Assembly: GCA_030062745.1 (NCBI GenBank)
Contig: CP099854.1
Coordinates: 12,472,153-12,536,152 of the forward strand
Reading direction: 5' to 3'
DNA: 64,000 nucleotides
Source of the DNA: Capitulum mitella
Taxonomy: Eukaryota; Arthropoda; Thecostraca; Pollicipedomorpha; Pollicipedidae
The number at the start of each line of letters is the position of its first letter. Position 1 is the first letter of the stretch. The notes below the pieces were generated by a model, which was not told the DNA's origin, ran no database searches, and saw only the letters and a list, made by a program, of their open reading frames with translations. The position numbers were made by a program, and so were the translations under genes. Below, in pieces: positions 46,372-58,399 of this stretch.

Positions 46372-49298
46372 GACTGTATGGTCGATTCCCGGCAAGGGGC
46401 GCGGATTCGGCCCCCCCTGAGATCTCGAGAACTACTCTTCCGATTTCATCGCAACAAACGGAAATCGATTTGCCATGACGTGAACTACACTTTTATAAAA
46501 AGAAATTTTCAAAATTTTGAAATTTGTGGATACAGGGAGGCAAAAATGTCGAAATGGTGGTACTTTTGGACTTCTTATAACTCCGTTGTTTATCGACCGA
46601 TTTCGATGAAACTGGCATCAATCGAGAGACTATGGATAGGGCTTTTACCATTGGTACACAAATGTGAAATTTTGAGAAAATTCATGGGCGTTCACAGGAT
46701 TTCAAAAATAGGGGGATTAGTTTTCTAACAACTGAATGAACAAAGGACGCAGACACTTTTTTTGACTTCTGCTAGTCATGTTACACTAAAGAAGTACAAA
46801 TCACGTTACAATGTTTGTATAATGCTAGCATAGGCGGTGCCAGGGACATCAAAAAGGGGGAACTGTCATTGTCGCCCGTTTCTCAGATCAACTTGTGACC
46901 TTTGACCTTAAATGACCTCCAGTGACCTTGGGGTCACTTGGAGTGATCTTCTGTGCATTTAATATTATCTGTAAACGTTTTCAATCATTTGAATTCACTC
47001 CATTTCAAAAATTTCATCTTACGGCTATTGCCATATAGAGTACGCGTACTGACACTTTAGGTCATATCTCCGTGACCCGACCTGATATCAAACTGAAACT
47101 TAGTACACAAGTAGAAGGCACCGTTCTACGTCATATATGTTCCGAGTTTGGCATTTGAGAAAAACGGCGCCGAAATTATTGCGGAAAAACAAATTTTGAC
47201 TTTTGACCTTGACCTAACCTTGCAAAATGACCTCAGATAAACAAAATTACGTCTGCACATTGCCCAGCTATTTAGCTATACATCCATGTAAAGTTTTAAG
47301 TTCTATCTTTAACACTCTGTTTTTGGCAGACATTTTCCTTTTACCCTCAACATGGTCAAAAATGGCATGAGGTGCCTCCCAAAAACGTTACCTGGCACCG
47401 CCCCTGAGCAAAAACGAATTTTGAAATTTTGTCACGGCACGTAGAAAGAATGTCTAGGAAAAGTCACCAAGTTTCATGAAGCTGCGTTAAAAAAAACATG
47501 AAGCTGCGTTAAAAAGCCTGGAATTGGCAAGCAAAAAACCCGAGGGGGGCGGATTCAGCCCCCCTGCCGGGAATAGGGTTAAAAGAAGACGACGGAGGAC
47601 AGAGAACCCTGAATGACCAAAAAGTTACCAGTTGCCTATCATTTCCCACTTATAACTATCCGTGCAGACGACGTGTAGCATTTCCGAAAAACATGTCTTT
47701 CATTGCCATCTTTACACATTTTTAGGAGTTCTGACGCTAAATTTTCCGTCTTGATCCCTCTCCCCACCATTATTTCATATTTTTAGATAAGGTTTTCTGA
47801 TGGAGCGGGTCCTCGCGGCTTAGCAGTTGGGGGTGGAGGGTAATGCATCTCGAAGAGCGTCATAAAGATGGCATTAAATGACATCCCTGGGTGGCACTGA
47901 CCTAATGTCAAGATTAGAATAACTGATGACCGTGGCGTGACCTATTGCTAGATGTACGGTAGTGGTGAACGTATGCCGCTTGCACGTGTGACGTCATGAA
48001 TGGACCGCTTTCGTAAGAGCACTTGGTTTCTGCCGTCTGCTGTGACGTACCCCATGCAGTTTGCCACCCCAATAACGCGAGATGAAGCTCTTCGTAAACG
48101 GCACGAGAAGACATTCACCGTTTACAATTGCAATCTTGGACTCATGGCCGACTCTGCATATCCGCAGTCACCGCCTATGTCAAGCGAAATTATTTGGCCT
48201 GTGCGATAGTGTAAAAAGTGTCGCGTCTTACGCGCGGGTCAATGAGCTTCAGCACTTCTTTAACATTACTGGCAACTGTCAACTGGGCAAACAACCCACA
48301 ACGGCGTTACATGGTCGTTGCTACTGAAAGACCCTTGCTGTAGTTTTGGACCGCCCGGATTGGACCGCCCTGATTGCAAAACCCTGTGCGTTTTGCACTA
48401 TGCATGGAAACTAGCTGTCTCTCACGGGAGTTTTGACAATCTTAATAGTTTCAGTGAAGACAAGATGTCAAGCTGTCAAACATTACCACCTGCAATGCAG
48501 AGCACAGCCACGTCCCACCGCATCACCTCTACGTCGACGCCTACTGGCCTTCGTCCCAAAGGCCAAGTTCGTTCTCAGAAGCTGAGGCTGCTGTGGTTGT
48601 TTTCTTAACCCGCGAATTACTAGGGACATTTTTTGCCCCTCCCTTTATTCCGTCAAGGACAGCCATAGCAGAACTTTTAGAAATATAGGCAATTCAAATG
48701 ATTGGAAACGTTTTCAAGCATCGTGAAATGATCTCAAGGTCATGTTATATGACTCTGAGGTCATTCGAGGTCATTTATTGTGAAAGGTCGTAAAATGACG
48801 TGATGAACTTCCGACCGTGGGAGTTCCCCTTTTTCATGTTCTTGGCACCGCCTGTACCAATATTTTGCAAACAATGTCATACGATTTGCACTTTCTAAGT
48901 GTAACGTGACTATAAAGACCAAAAAATATTTTTAAATTTTGTGTTAATTCAGTTCCAAAATTATGTTCCTCCCGTTTTCCAAACCTTGCAAACGCCTGTG
49001 AATCTTCTCAAAACTCCAAATGTGCAATGTGACTCTCCAAATGACAGTGGGAAAAGTCCGATCGATTAGCTTTCGTTTCATGCAAGCTGCATCAAAATCG
49101 GCCCATAAACAGCGGCGGAGTTATAACAAGTCACAAATACCCTCCTTCTGACTTCTGCCTTATTGTACCCAACCCTTTCAAGTTTTTCAAAACTCCTTGC
49201 AGTTTACGTCATGGCGAATCGATCCTCGTTTGTTGCGATGATATCGGAAGGGTAATTCTCGAAATCTCGGGGGGGAATAAACCCCTCATGCGGGAATG
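46372..49298. mobile_element. Diverged foldback element (right-arm copy)
   Basis: This is the inverted counterpart of 185-3110 with the same two terminal regions (about 46372-47033 and 48650-49298), the same central C/G-run terminus near 47540-47575 and only scattered substitutions. Confidence 0.72.
46896..46908 (-). promoter_or_regulatory. DR1 nuclear-receptor-type motif (right-arm copy)
   Basis: Exact counterpart of the motif at 2575-2587, read on the minus strand. Confidence 0.3.
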
Positions 49299-49481
49299 CG
49301 CCCTAGCGCTATGGGCACGCAAACAGGATTGATTTCTGTTGGGTGATTGGCGTTTGCGTGGACAATGCACGTGATGGACATTGAAGACCTTTAAAGTGAA
49401 AGTAAGCGTAACTCGCGAGAAGGAATAGCACGAGAGAGGGCGTCCTTATCTATCATATAGCTAACCATAAGTCTGCTACAC

Positions 49482-50400
49482 CGATGTTAGTGTACCTGAT
49501 GCATTGGCAAAGGCTCCTTTTTATATCTCGTCTGTTCTGTTCGTAGACAGTCATCTTGCAGAATATGTCCGTGCTCCCTTCGTACAAAGCCATTGGCCAC
49601 TTTTCTGATTACAATTCATGCAGTGCCATAGATATGTTTTTTTTTGCATTTGCATTTAAAAAGGTACTTCTGAATTTCAAGAGGAAACACCTTGCTCGCC
49701 ATGGTACCACAGGGTGCGTTACTAGTTGCCGCTCATTCTACGTAAGGTCCAAACCGCCTGATCTCGTCACCTGTGTTAAATCTCGATACATTGCTGAATT
49801 TGGGATTCCGAGTTCTCGTCTTGCAAAAAAACCCTGCGAAATCACGTGTTCTTAACGCAATGCATACAGCCATACCATACAACGAATGTTGTGCGAATAA
49901 CCGACAGGGACTGGACCCCCTATGAAATGCCTGGATTCCAAAGGACCGCCGTCGTTACCAATCGAGACTGATTTCAAATCTAACACAATGACGAGTTGCC
50001 CAGAAGTGACATGTGACAACGTTGGACATCAAACAAAAATCTGAAGTAAGCCTGCGTAATACATTTACGAAGTAGGACACAAGCAGGAGTGATGTTTTCA
50101 CCCACACTGCTGACTGTTGGCAGTCGCCACCAATGGAATCAAAGTCACCAACAAAGAACTTCTGCGCTAACGAATGTGGAGTATTGGTAGAAATCCGTGC
50201 AATTTGTCAGAAAACTGCATGAATTATGTGGTCTCCAATTGCCTGGCATCATTCCTATTTCTAGTGACAACACGCGCTAACTATTCACAAAAAGAACGTC
50301 CGATACCGATGAAATGTTAATGCCGCGGAGGGATTTCCCAAGTCGACGGACGGTGCAACAGCCGTAATAGTGTTGTCAATTGCAGCACAGACGCAGTGGG
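49482..50400. other. Single-copy flank, no gene called
   Basis: First sequence beyond the visible end of the inverted repeat. The longest frame (plus, ending 49855) has no ATG near its start and no recognised domain. Nothing else is seen. Confidence 0.5.
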
Positions 50401-51075
50401 TGCTTGTGAGTAGCCTCAGAAGCAGCATGGTCTCAAAAGCTGTCCGGTCTTACTAGCCGTGCGGCTTCAGCAGCAGCGCGGCCCCAGAAATTGCGCGTGC
50501 GTGGCCTCAGCAGCAGTCTCAGAAACAGTATAGCCTCAGCAGCTGTACGGCCTTCGTAGCAGCCCGGTATCAACAACAGAGCACCCTCAAAAACATGATG
50601 GCCTCAGTAGCAGTGCTGCTTCAGTAGCAGTACGGCCTCAGTAGCAGTGCTGCTTCAGTAGCAGTACGGCCTCAGTAGCAGTGTTGCTTCAGTGGTAGTA
50701 CGGCCTCAGTAGCAGTACGGTCTCAGTAGCAGTGTTGCTTCAGTAGCAGCGCTTCTTCGGTAGCAGCGCTTCTTCAGTAGCAGTGCAGCCTCAGTAGCAG
50801 TGCTGCTTTAGTAGCAGTACGGTTTCAGTAGCAGTGCTGCTTTAGTAGCAGCGCTTCTTCAGTAGCAGTGCGGCCTCAATAGCAGTACGGCCTCAGTAGC
50901 AGTGCTGCTTCAGTAGCAGTACGGCCTCAGTAGCAGTGCTTCTTCAGTAGCAGTGCTGCTTCAGTAGCAGTACGGCTTCAGTAGCAGTACGGCCTCAGTA
51001 GCAGTGCTTCTTCAGTAGCAGTGCGGCCTCAGTAGCAGTACGGCCTCAGTAGCAGTGCTGCTTCAGTAGCAGTGC
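50400..51075. repeat. 17-bp minisatellite, ~28 regular units plus degenerate lead-in
   Basis: The unit is tcagtagcagt followed by acggcc or gctgct, 17 bases long; the two variants often alternate, giving a 34-bp higher-order unit. It is regular from about 50598 to 51075 and degenerate from 50400. On the minus strand every unit carries CTACTGA, which supplies stop codons in all frames. The array overlaps the end of the lectin gene. Confidence 0.93.
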
Positions 51076-52139
51076 GGTTGAGCAGGCACACTGCAGAGGA
51101 ACGGCAGCTGCTCCTCGCAGGCCATGCTCGCCCCCAGACCGTTGACCACGGCCAGGCAGTCTCCGGCCTCGTCCGGCTCGCCGTCGGCGAACCGAACGCC
51201 TGCCGCGGGCTGGCCGCTGCCGTCGACGAATGCCCCTGGCGGACTGCGGGTGGCCCCCAGCCAGTAGGAGGGCGGCGACTGGCCGTGCTGACTCGCCAGC
51301 TCTCGCAGCGCGCTCATGTGGGTGAACGTGGCCAGAGCGCCGCCGACCGCGAGGCGGCTGCAGTGCTGATCGGCCGCCTCCCGGCCGAGTGTGGCGTTGG
51401 TGACCATGAGGTAGCAGCCGCCGTCCAGGGGGAAGAAGCTGGCCGGGCAGCTGGAGGTTGCCAGACACTGGCTCCGGAGCTCGCAGTAGACGCCGCCTCT
51501 GACCTGAGTCGAGCAGGGAAAGCGGCCTGTCTCGGTGTCGCCTGGAGGTTTGAAACTCATGCAGTGGCCGCTGTACGCCGCGATATTGCTCTCAGTGACG
51601 GCAAACGGCAGGATGGAGCCGTCGACGTTGTGCCATTCCAGCGTGCCGCGGTCGCGGACTGGACCGACCCAGCCGTGCGAGGTTCGTGCCGGGTTGTCAC
51701 GCAGGTAGACAAACTTGGCGCTGCTGTTGTACGACGGCACAACGGCTTGCGGCGCCAGGTTGAAACAAAAGGCCTTGGCGTCAACGAAAGTCATTGGTGC
51801 TTCAAACCAACGGTGACAGAGATTACAGAACTGCTGCCAGTCGGCCAGGCAGGGCCCGTGTCGGATCTGAAACGCGCGGGAGGACGACGCCTGCACGCTG
51901 AAGTTGGTGCCCAGCTCGCAGGTGCCTGCGCCGGCATCCAAGTTGAAGCCGCGGCACTGCTCCTGCCGCAGACAGAAGAGAGCGCAGCGCAGCGGGCTGC
52001 GGCCTGCACGGACGGCCAGCAGCCCGCCGACGGCCAGCGGCGGCGTGCCGACGAACGTCTCGCTCACGACCGAGCCGCAGACCAGCAGCAGGAGCAGCGG
52101 CGCCGCTCTCGGACGCCGCCGATTGAACCGCGCCGTCAT
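51063..52139 (-). CDS. Secreted C-type lectin-like protein with PAN-like and two CTLD domains
   Basis: A complete intronless 358-codon frame. The ATG at 52139 has an A at -3 and begins a signal peptide (residues 1-26; basic start, LLLLLVCG core). Residues 47-78 (C52, C56, C62, C74; CRGFNLD, TCELG) resemble a PAN/apple module. CTLD1 spans about 97-222 (C97, C108, C125, C193, C209, C219; WVG at 157). CTLD2 spans about 231-349 with the canonical pairs C231/C242, C260/C349 and C328/C341, and WLGA at 293. In CTLD2 the sugar-specificity triplet reads EPD (321-323) rather than EPN or QPD, and the WND motif before C341 is missing (SMAC), so classical calcium-dependent sugar binding is doubtful. CTLD1 lacks both motifs. 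It is likely an extracellular recognition protein. The last four codons and the TGA come from the adjoining minisatellite. Confidence 0.85.
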   Translation of the reverse strand: MTARFNRRRPRAAPLLLLLVCGSVVSETFVGTPPLAVGGLLAVRAGRSPLRCALFCLRQEQCRGFNLDAGAGTCELGTNFSVQASSSRAFQIRHGPCLADWQQFCNLCHRWFEAPMTFVDAKAFCFNLAPQAVVPSYNSSAKFVYLRDNPARTSHGWVGPVRDRGTLEWHNVDGSILPFAVTESNIAAYSGHCMSFKPPGDTETGRFPCSTQVRGGVYCELRSQCLATSSCPASFFPLDGGCYLMVTNATLGREAADQHCSRLAVGGALATFTHMSALRELASQHGQSPPSYWLGATRSPPGAFVDGSGQPAAGVRFADGEPDEAGDCLAVVNGLGASMACEEQLPFLCSVPAQPHCY

Positions 52140-54889
52140 CGTCGGAGGAAATAGCCGCCGAGCCTGCGATTATACAGACGGAGAGACCGGCAGCATCGGC
52201 AGGTGGCAGCCTAGAAGACTCCGGCAACAGTCCAGGAGACAATGATGTCAGCAGCAGAGACGTCGGCAGAATCGGAAACGACGCCGACGGGGTGGTCCAG
52301 TCGTCGTCGGCGACAGGCGAACAATGCCGTCGGACTCCTTCGATCGTGACGACATCGTGCCGTTCAAGTATGCGTGCCGCTCCACCATTGCAGAAGACAT
52401 AATACGCGTCGTGCTGCCCTATTTTTCGCAAACTGGCCCTCTTGCCACTTACCTAATTAACCCGCCATCGAGTGGAGTAGAGTGGAGTGTGGGAAAATGT
52501 TTAACGCCCACCTGGGGTATTTCTTAGGTATCTACCAAATGAATAAACTCAGCGTCCTGAAACTTTCAGTGTCTTTTCGTACACCCACTGCGCACACACT
52601 GATAAAACTTTGGAAACAAGGTCATCTTAGGTCATACCCTAATTACGTCAAGACTTCCATGTTTTGTGATTCGACGTCCAATTTTGGTCCATTACCGTAT
52701 TGTCTCTACTTTTACAATGTATAGTGATTGTGGGTTGCACTACATATCAGTATAGCCCGAAAACTCAATACGGAGCTCCTCTGACCTCATGCTAGGTCAT
52801 CCTATGCCAGATATGCATTTTTCATTTCTCGGGTCCGGGAAAATATACATTTTAGAAAGGGTACTGAATAGGCTGGTCTTGGGGATACGGCCAAATAAAT
52901 AACCGAATTTTCTTGCAAAAAGATTCACGTGCAGTTTACACAACAGTTCCTTGCAACATTGCAGCATTTTTTGTATTATGCCCGCTGGTGGTAAAAATTA
53001 TCGTGCTCTTATTACTCCGACTTTGAAACCGCAAAATGTTGCAAGTTTGCATGTGCACGATAATTTGGCAGTTTCGAGGTTTTGTTATCCCCAAAGCTCT
53101 TACTAACGTTTTTTTTTTTTGAATTTTTGCGTCGAATGGGCCAGGAAACATGTCTTGCATGACACGATATAACAAAGGTCAACTCTGACCTCACCTGTGA
53201 CCTTGAATTATTATGACCTTGGGAGTGGTGGCGCTTAGAATATGAGATGAAATTAAGGTGCCGGGAACATAGTGCCATGCAAACTTCAGTCTTGATGTGC
53301 TTTTCTGTGGTTAATCAGCTTTGGAGAAAATTGCCTCCTTTTCATGTCTGAACCTGACGTCATCAGTGGCCACAAAGTTTAACAGATGTATGTCACAGGA
53401 CAGGACTTCAAGGCTCCGCGCTATAGATTGGTGTCTGAATCGATCAAATCGAACGGTGGGCTGTTGTGGCAGACGGGGAGGTTAAACGTCCCCCGCCGTC
53501 ATTGGAAGGCTGGCGAAATACCCCAGTCAGCTGATCCTCGCCGGGCGTAACAATTTTATCTCGACCAAAATCTGTACAACTGGGTGTTTGTAAGTTCGCA
53601 GGCGACCTTTACTTTCAAAATTCAGAAATAATTAATGACGGGAGCATAACAGATTTGGGGATGATGTTTTTGCCGGATTATAGTACAAAAGTTCTGAAAA
53701 ATTTAAAGGCGATTTGAGAAAACGAGCTTGAGGTTCTAGCTTGGATCTTTCAGTACTACCAGAACTTCAAATGCAAAAGTCATCTACTTTCTCCTTTTTT
53801 GATCACGTCGACCCGTGCAAACCTCAAGCTTCTTTTCTTTAAAAAACAGTTCTGCTCATAGTTTCCTGGAAATGAACGGAAAGGACGAAAATCCCCAGCT
53901 TGCTCCTAAGGCGTCGAATCGGTACGAACAAGAGAAAAGCAGGCCTACGTGAGTGGTTTTCACAGTCGCAAAGCTGCGCAGGAGATCCCATATTTAACTC
54001 GCCAGATTTTACAGCATTTGAAAAGATTTTCGTCTTAAAACATCTTAACAGTAGTTCCAGATCACTTAACATTTATGGTAGGCCTGAGAATCGTCGTTGA
54101 CACATTTGATATGAATGTGATGATAGCACAAATAGTCCAAAATACTGATTCAGATGTTCCTGTTTTAAAATATCCTTACAAAACTGTCGCTTTGTCTCGG
54201 GTTCTCTACATCTTTGTCGCAAGGAATCCATCTGGGAGTGCAAGCCGCGCTTGTACAAATCAGGACAGCGAAGTCTTCCGTTGAAAATAGGTAACCGTAA
54301 GCTCAGTGCCCAGCAACGCGCGCCGCCGTCTGTTCACTATGCGGTCGGGAATTCAGACTATCCTAACTGGAGGTATCCCCGGTCGCACACTCTTCATAGA
54401 GCGGCACAGAACGGTGCGGCGTTATGTGGGCGGATGCTGGCCCCACGCGACAAAGCTCTTAATTAGAAACGCCGTTCGCGAGTCGACCTCTGCACGGTTC
54501 TCCAGGAAACGGCGCAGTAAATCGTGCGCGGCGCACATGACACTGCGGACAGTGAACGGCCAGACGCATCAGTACTCGGCTTGGTTGTGAAAGCCGGCGT
54601 GGCTTTTCGCGAAAGACGAAAAGTAACTCGCCAGCTTCAGCCGCTTACTGCTTATTGGTAACATCATTCCAAAAACACATCACGCAACAGTTCATCCCTG
54701 GGGCAAAATGGGAACCTTGCCCATGACCGCAAAACAGAACCTAACCATAACAGCACACCAATGGTATTCCGCCCATTGGCTGGCGTTGGAGCAGTTGTAA
54801 CATCACGAGGATGCAATAGCTGTATTACATTTGCTGTCTTCTCGGGCCGAAGCTTCGTTCGTACCTGATACCTAATTATCCGTCAACGG
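52140..54889. other. Upstream flank of the lectin and repeat-like intergenic DNA
   Basis: A TATA-like gtataatc on the minus strand lies ~35 bases before the lectin ATG, near 52175, perhaps too close to serve as its core promoter. 52600-53240 contains several AGGTCA/TGACCT strings typical of the dispersed repeats here. Frames at 53840-54590 on both strands are unrecognised. Confidence 0.4.
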
Positions 54890-55390
54890 GCCAAGGGGTG
54901 AATGAGCGCCTTCTCAAGTTTTTGAGGATAACTAAAAAAGAGCACCCCTCAGGTTCTTAGAATAGCTAAAAAAAACAAAAAGACGCAAACATACGAAACT
55001 TATCGTTTGATGAAGTATCGTTTGATGCTTCATTTTTACAACTTGTGTATATTTTTAAACTTGGGTCACCTCGGGTCATTGACGTAGAACAGGTCAAGTA
55101 AACTGGCATAAAATTTCGTGAAATGCACCGATTGACACGAATTTTTCGGAAATGTGCAGGCCATTGGCCTGAGGACAGCCAAACTTCCGGCCTTCATCAT
55201 GTTTGCTATTGAGATTGAGAGGTTGGTTAGGCCGTTCTGAGGCTTGGATGTACACCCTGGTGCTTCTCACGTCATTTGCACTCGTTGCTGTTCCTCTTGA
55301 CCGTTGACCTGAGGTCCGCTCACGTTTGATATCAAGTTTTCAGGCCCGCAACCGAGCACTTTCCTTTGGTTTACAGTTAGAGAATAGTTA
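54890..55390 (+). repeat. AGGTCAGGTCA dispersed repeat, copy 2
   Basis: Same arrangement as 26985-27480: cgaaactt, a caggtcaag box, gtgaaatgcaccgattgacac, a gccaaacttccggcctt box and a terminal gacctgaggtccgctcac box. More diverged in its first third. Confidence 0.6.
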
Positions 55391-56399
55391 CTTGTAGTCG
55401 ACCCGGTAATGTATTGCGATCCACCATGTAACGTGTCACCGTCTGATTGTTGGCTGGCCGAGACCAAGGCCCGGCCTGTTGTGCCCCTCGACGCGTCGTG
55501 ACGACTGCCCCACGACGCAAGTGTCCTCCCCCCCCCCACTTACCTTGCTCTGCTGCAGTCCGACTGCCGGCTGCGCCGTCTGAGGGTTCGTCAGGTGTCG
55601 CTTGTCCCTCTGCTCCCGTTGGGGGGGGGGGGGTGCGAGACTGTTGTGTCTCGGAAGGAACCTGGCACTGACCAGGTCTTTAGAAGTATTACTTAGATGT
55701 GCTGTTCTGTTCCGCAAGCGCGTCGTTGAAGTTTAACCTTCCAGCTGTATGTGCGATTAGAATGACATTTCATATCGCATCCATACCTTCCTCGCATTCA
55801 CATACCTCACGAACGTTCCGCAGAGTACTCCGTCTGGTTCCCTTCGATCATCGTGCGCTTTGTACCATTCGTCGCCTTACAGCATCCAGCTCCGGGACCT
55901 GAGGTAGCGAACGACGGGTCATTGTTGCCGTTGCCCTCCGTCTCAGAACGTTGGAAGATCTAACGTGATTTTAAATGTTCCTACTGGCGCCTGTGCCGCG
56001 CTGACGGGGTTAAGTTTGGTTTCGGGCCTGCCATCCCGCCCCTCTGCTCCCCCTTTGTACTTATGTAGGTGACACACTCTTGTTGACGATGGGCTGAGAT
56101 TCCCAAAACACATGAACACCGGCGACATGTTGGTTCAGCCCCAGCAATTTTTTCAACCAGTCTGTGTTCTTGCGTGCTAATTATAGTACCAATCCATATG
56201 TACGTACACTCAAAATGGTTTCTGTAAGCTCCAGTGCTTTAAGCAAGGGTTTAAATACAGCAGCTTTTGCCACCAGGGGATCTTGGCTTTAGTGACTAGT
56301 AACATTTTGTTTTACTACCCATGCGTCTCCTAAAATGTTTGTAGAGTCTTAGGCAGATACTGGAGGTTATGCGGTGTGCATTAGTATTATGACATGGAG
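55391..56399. other. Intergenic; C-run and G-run tracts only
   Basis: A C-run at 55530-55539 and a G-run at 55621-55633 bracket a GC-rich stretch that could form secondary structure. No coding or RNA gene is recognised. Confidence 0.5.
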
Positions 56400-58180
56400 G
56401 AATATGGGTTTTAGGGCAAAAGCTCGTATCGCAGAAGCTCGTCGGACAAAAGTTCGTCGGACTAACGTTCGTCGGGCAAAAGTTTGTCGTGTAAAAGTTT
56501 GTCTAGGGCAAAAGTTCGTCTTGGACAAAAGTTTGTCGTGCAAAAGTTCGACGTGAAAACGTTCCTTTAGGGCAATAGTTCGTCAAGGGTGAAAGTCCAT
56601 CCAGAACAAAAGTTCGTCCTGGACAAAAGTTTGTCTTACTGAAGTTCGTCTAGGGCAAGGGTTCGTTTGGGACAAAAGTTCTTCTCGCAGAAGTTTGTCT
56701 AAGACAAAAGTTGTTATAAAGCAGAAGTCCATATGGGGAAACGTTTGTCTGGGACAAAAGTCCGTCATGCAGAAGTTTGTCTAGAACAAGAATTGTCAAG
56801 GGCAAAAGTTCATCTAGGACAGGTTCGTTTCGCTAATGGAAACGTTCGTACTGCAAAAGGTTCGTATGGAAATGGATTGTAGGAAAAAGCTTCGTTAGGG
56901 AAAACGTTCGAAAGGAGAAAGTGACGTAAACTAAAAGAAAAAGGGCTCATAAAGTTAAGGTTCATAAACGGGTTCGGAAGGTTAAGGTTCGGAAAAGAAC
57001 GGGCCTAGAATAGTAACCTAACCTAATCCAACCTATCATAACCTTTTTGCCCTAGACGAACTTTTGTCCCAGACGAACTTTTGTCTTAAAGGAATTTCTG
57101 CGGAACGAACTTCTGTCCTGGACGAACTCTTATCCTAGACGACGTTTTGTCCTGCATGGACTTTTGCTGGACGAACTTTTGACGTAGACGAACTTTTGTC
57201 CTACACGAGCGAGACGAACGATTGCCCTAGACGAACTTTTGTCCTGGACGAACTTTTGTCCTTCACGAATTCTGGCCATATTGTAGCAGAGTTTTTCTGC
57301 TTTGCGTGATAGTTGGACTATTGGCGACCTCGTTTGTACCAAATTTTTCTCTTTTTTCAGTATTTCTTTTTCCACAAGTTCTTCTCGCCAATTCTCCGTT
57401 TATTCGTCAGAGACACAGAGCTTGCAATTTCACCACCTATATTCTTGACGTCAAACACTGACCACTCACAACAATAGCACTTCACTACGTCACGAGCGTC
57501 ACGAGCTCCACCACATGTTGAGTCGATAGATACGGCGCGAAAACTGGCCCTGCTTATATGCTGCCTACGAACGGAAATGACGAAAGGGGATGGTGCAATT
57601 ATGATATGTAAAGCGGATCAGGAAGCGTTTTGCAATCCGAATATTCTAGAAAGACTAGGCTTTAGCCAATGAACGAGCCTGAGAACGCAAGGAATTCAAA
57701 GAAATGGATGATGTTAGGCGGATGCAAGAGCTCAGAAGTTTCCGCGGGTGTAAGCTATTTTAAGATTAGAAAAAGCAAGTGTCGTTTAACATTACGGATA
57801 TGATCCACCGAGCGGCGCTGCGGCACGACTGATGTACCTGGGGCGTGAATGCGTTCTCAGACGTCTTTGTCTGAATTTCTTCGGTGCCGACTGGGGGAAC
57901 TAGAGTTGAAGATGTCTGGTAGCCTTAGACAGTGTTCCAAAGCAAAGGCTTTTGAAGGGAAACCTTCACGATTTAGAAAAACTTAGCAAACATTGAAATT
58001 CGAAGGTTTTCTGATACGGGAATTTTACAGCCATGGTGTGAACTTTGTTACACATATGAACTTTTGCGCGACGAGCTTTTACCCTTGACGAACTTTTGTC
58101 CGACGAAGTTTTGTTCTTACAACTATTACCCGACGAACTATTGCCCAACGAATTTTAGTACGAGGAATTTCTGCCGAAAA
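56400..58180. mobile_element. Foldback element built of oppositely oriented tandem repeats
   Basis: 56404-56930 is a degenerate array of ~16-18 bp units of the type gacaaaagttcgtct, about 28 copies. 57040-57270 is the same array in reverse (agacgaacttttgtcc, about 14 copies), and 58055-58180 continues the reverse array after a ~780 bp single-copy stretch. Tandem repeats in inverted orientation are the hallmark of Drosophila-type FB elements. No transposase frame is seen between the arms. Open frames such as VRRTKVRRAKV are repeat products. Confidence 0.7.
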
Positions 58181-58399
58181 GCAGGAATAGGTAATACAAA
58201 CGGATATGTTTAGTAGGGACACGGGTTTCACCGAGTAGTTGAACAGTTTTACTGCAGTGTGTTTGCTGGTTTTTCCGTTGCATTTATTGACTGTTGAACT
58301 GTGAAAGTGGTGTTTTTTGGAACATTTCCAAAAACAAACGATGAACTGAAACATCTCAAGCACCTCCACCAGGTATCAGGCCTGTAGTTTTCCATCATT

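Larger units (their letters stand above)
34250..49481 (-). repeat. Right arm of the ~15.2 kb inverted repeat
   Basis: This is the reverse complement of the left arm. The inner edge can be traced to about 34270, pairing with the last base before the gap; the outer end of the foldback element here starts about 23 bases earlier, near 34247. The outer edge visible in the window is 49481, after which the sequence is single-copy. Compared with the left arm it has five fewer 31-bp units near 38500 (155 bp shorter), a Gly/Asn low-complexity block 133 bp longer, and single-base indels, including one in the hAT remnant. Such differences are typical of two alleles or of a young duplication. Confidence 0.97.

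Noticed and set aside
51072..52154. 360-codon plus frame opposite the lectin gene
   Set aside because: It is an antisense shadow of GC-rich coding sequence; the minus strand has a signal peptide and complete CTLD motifs.
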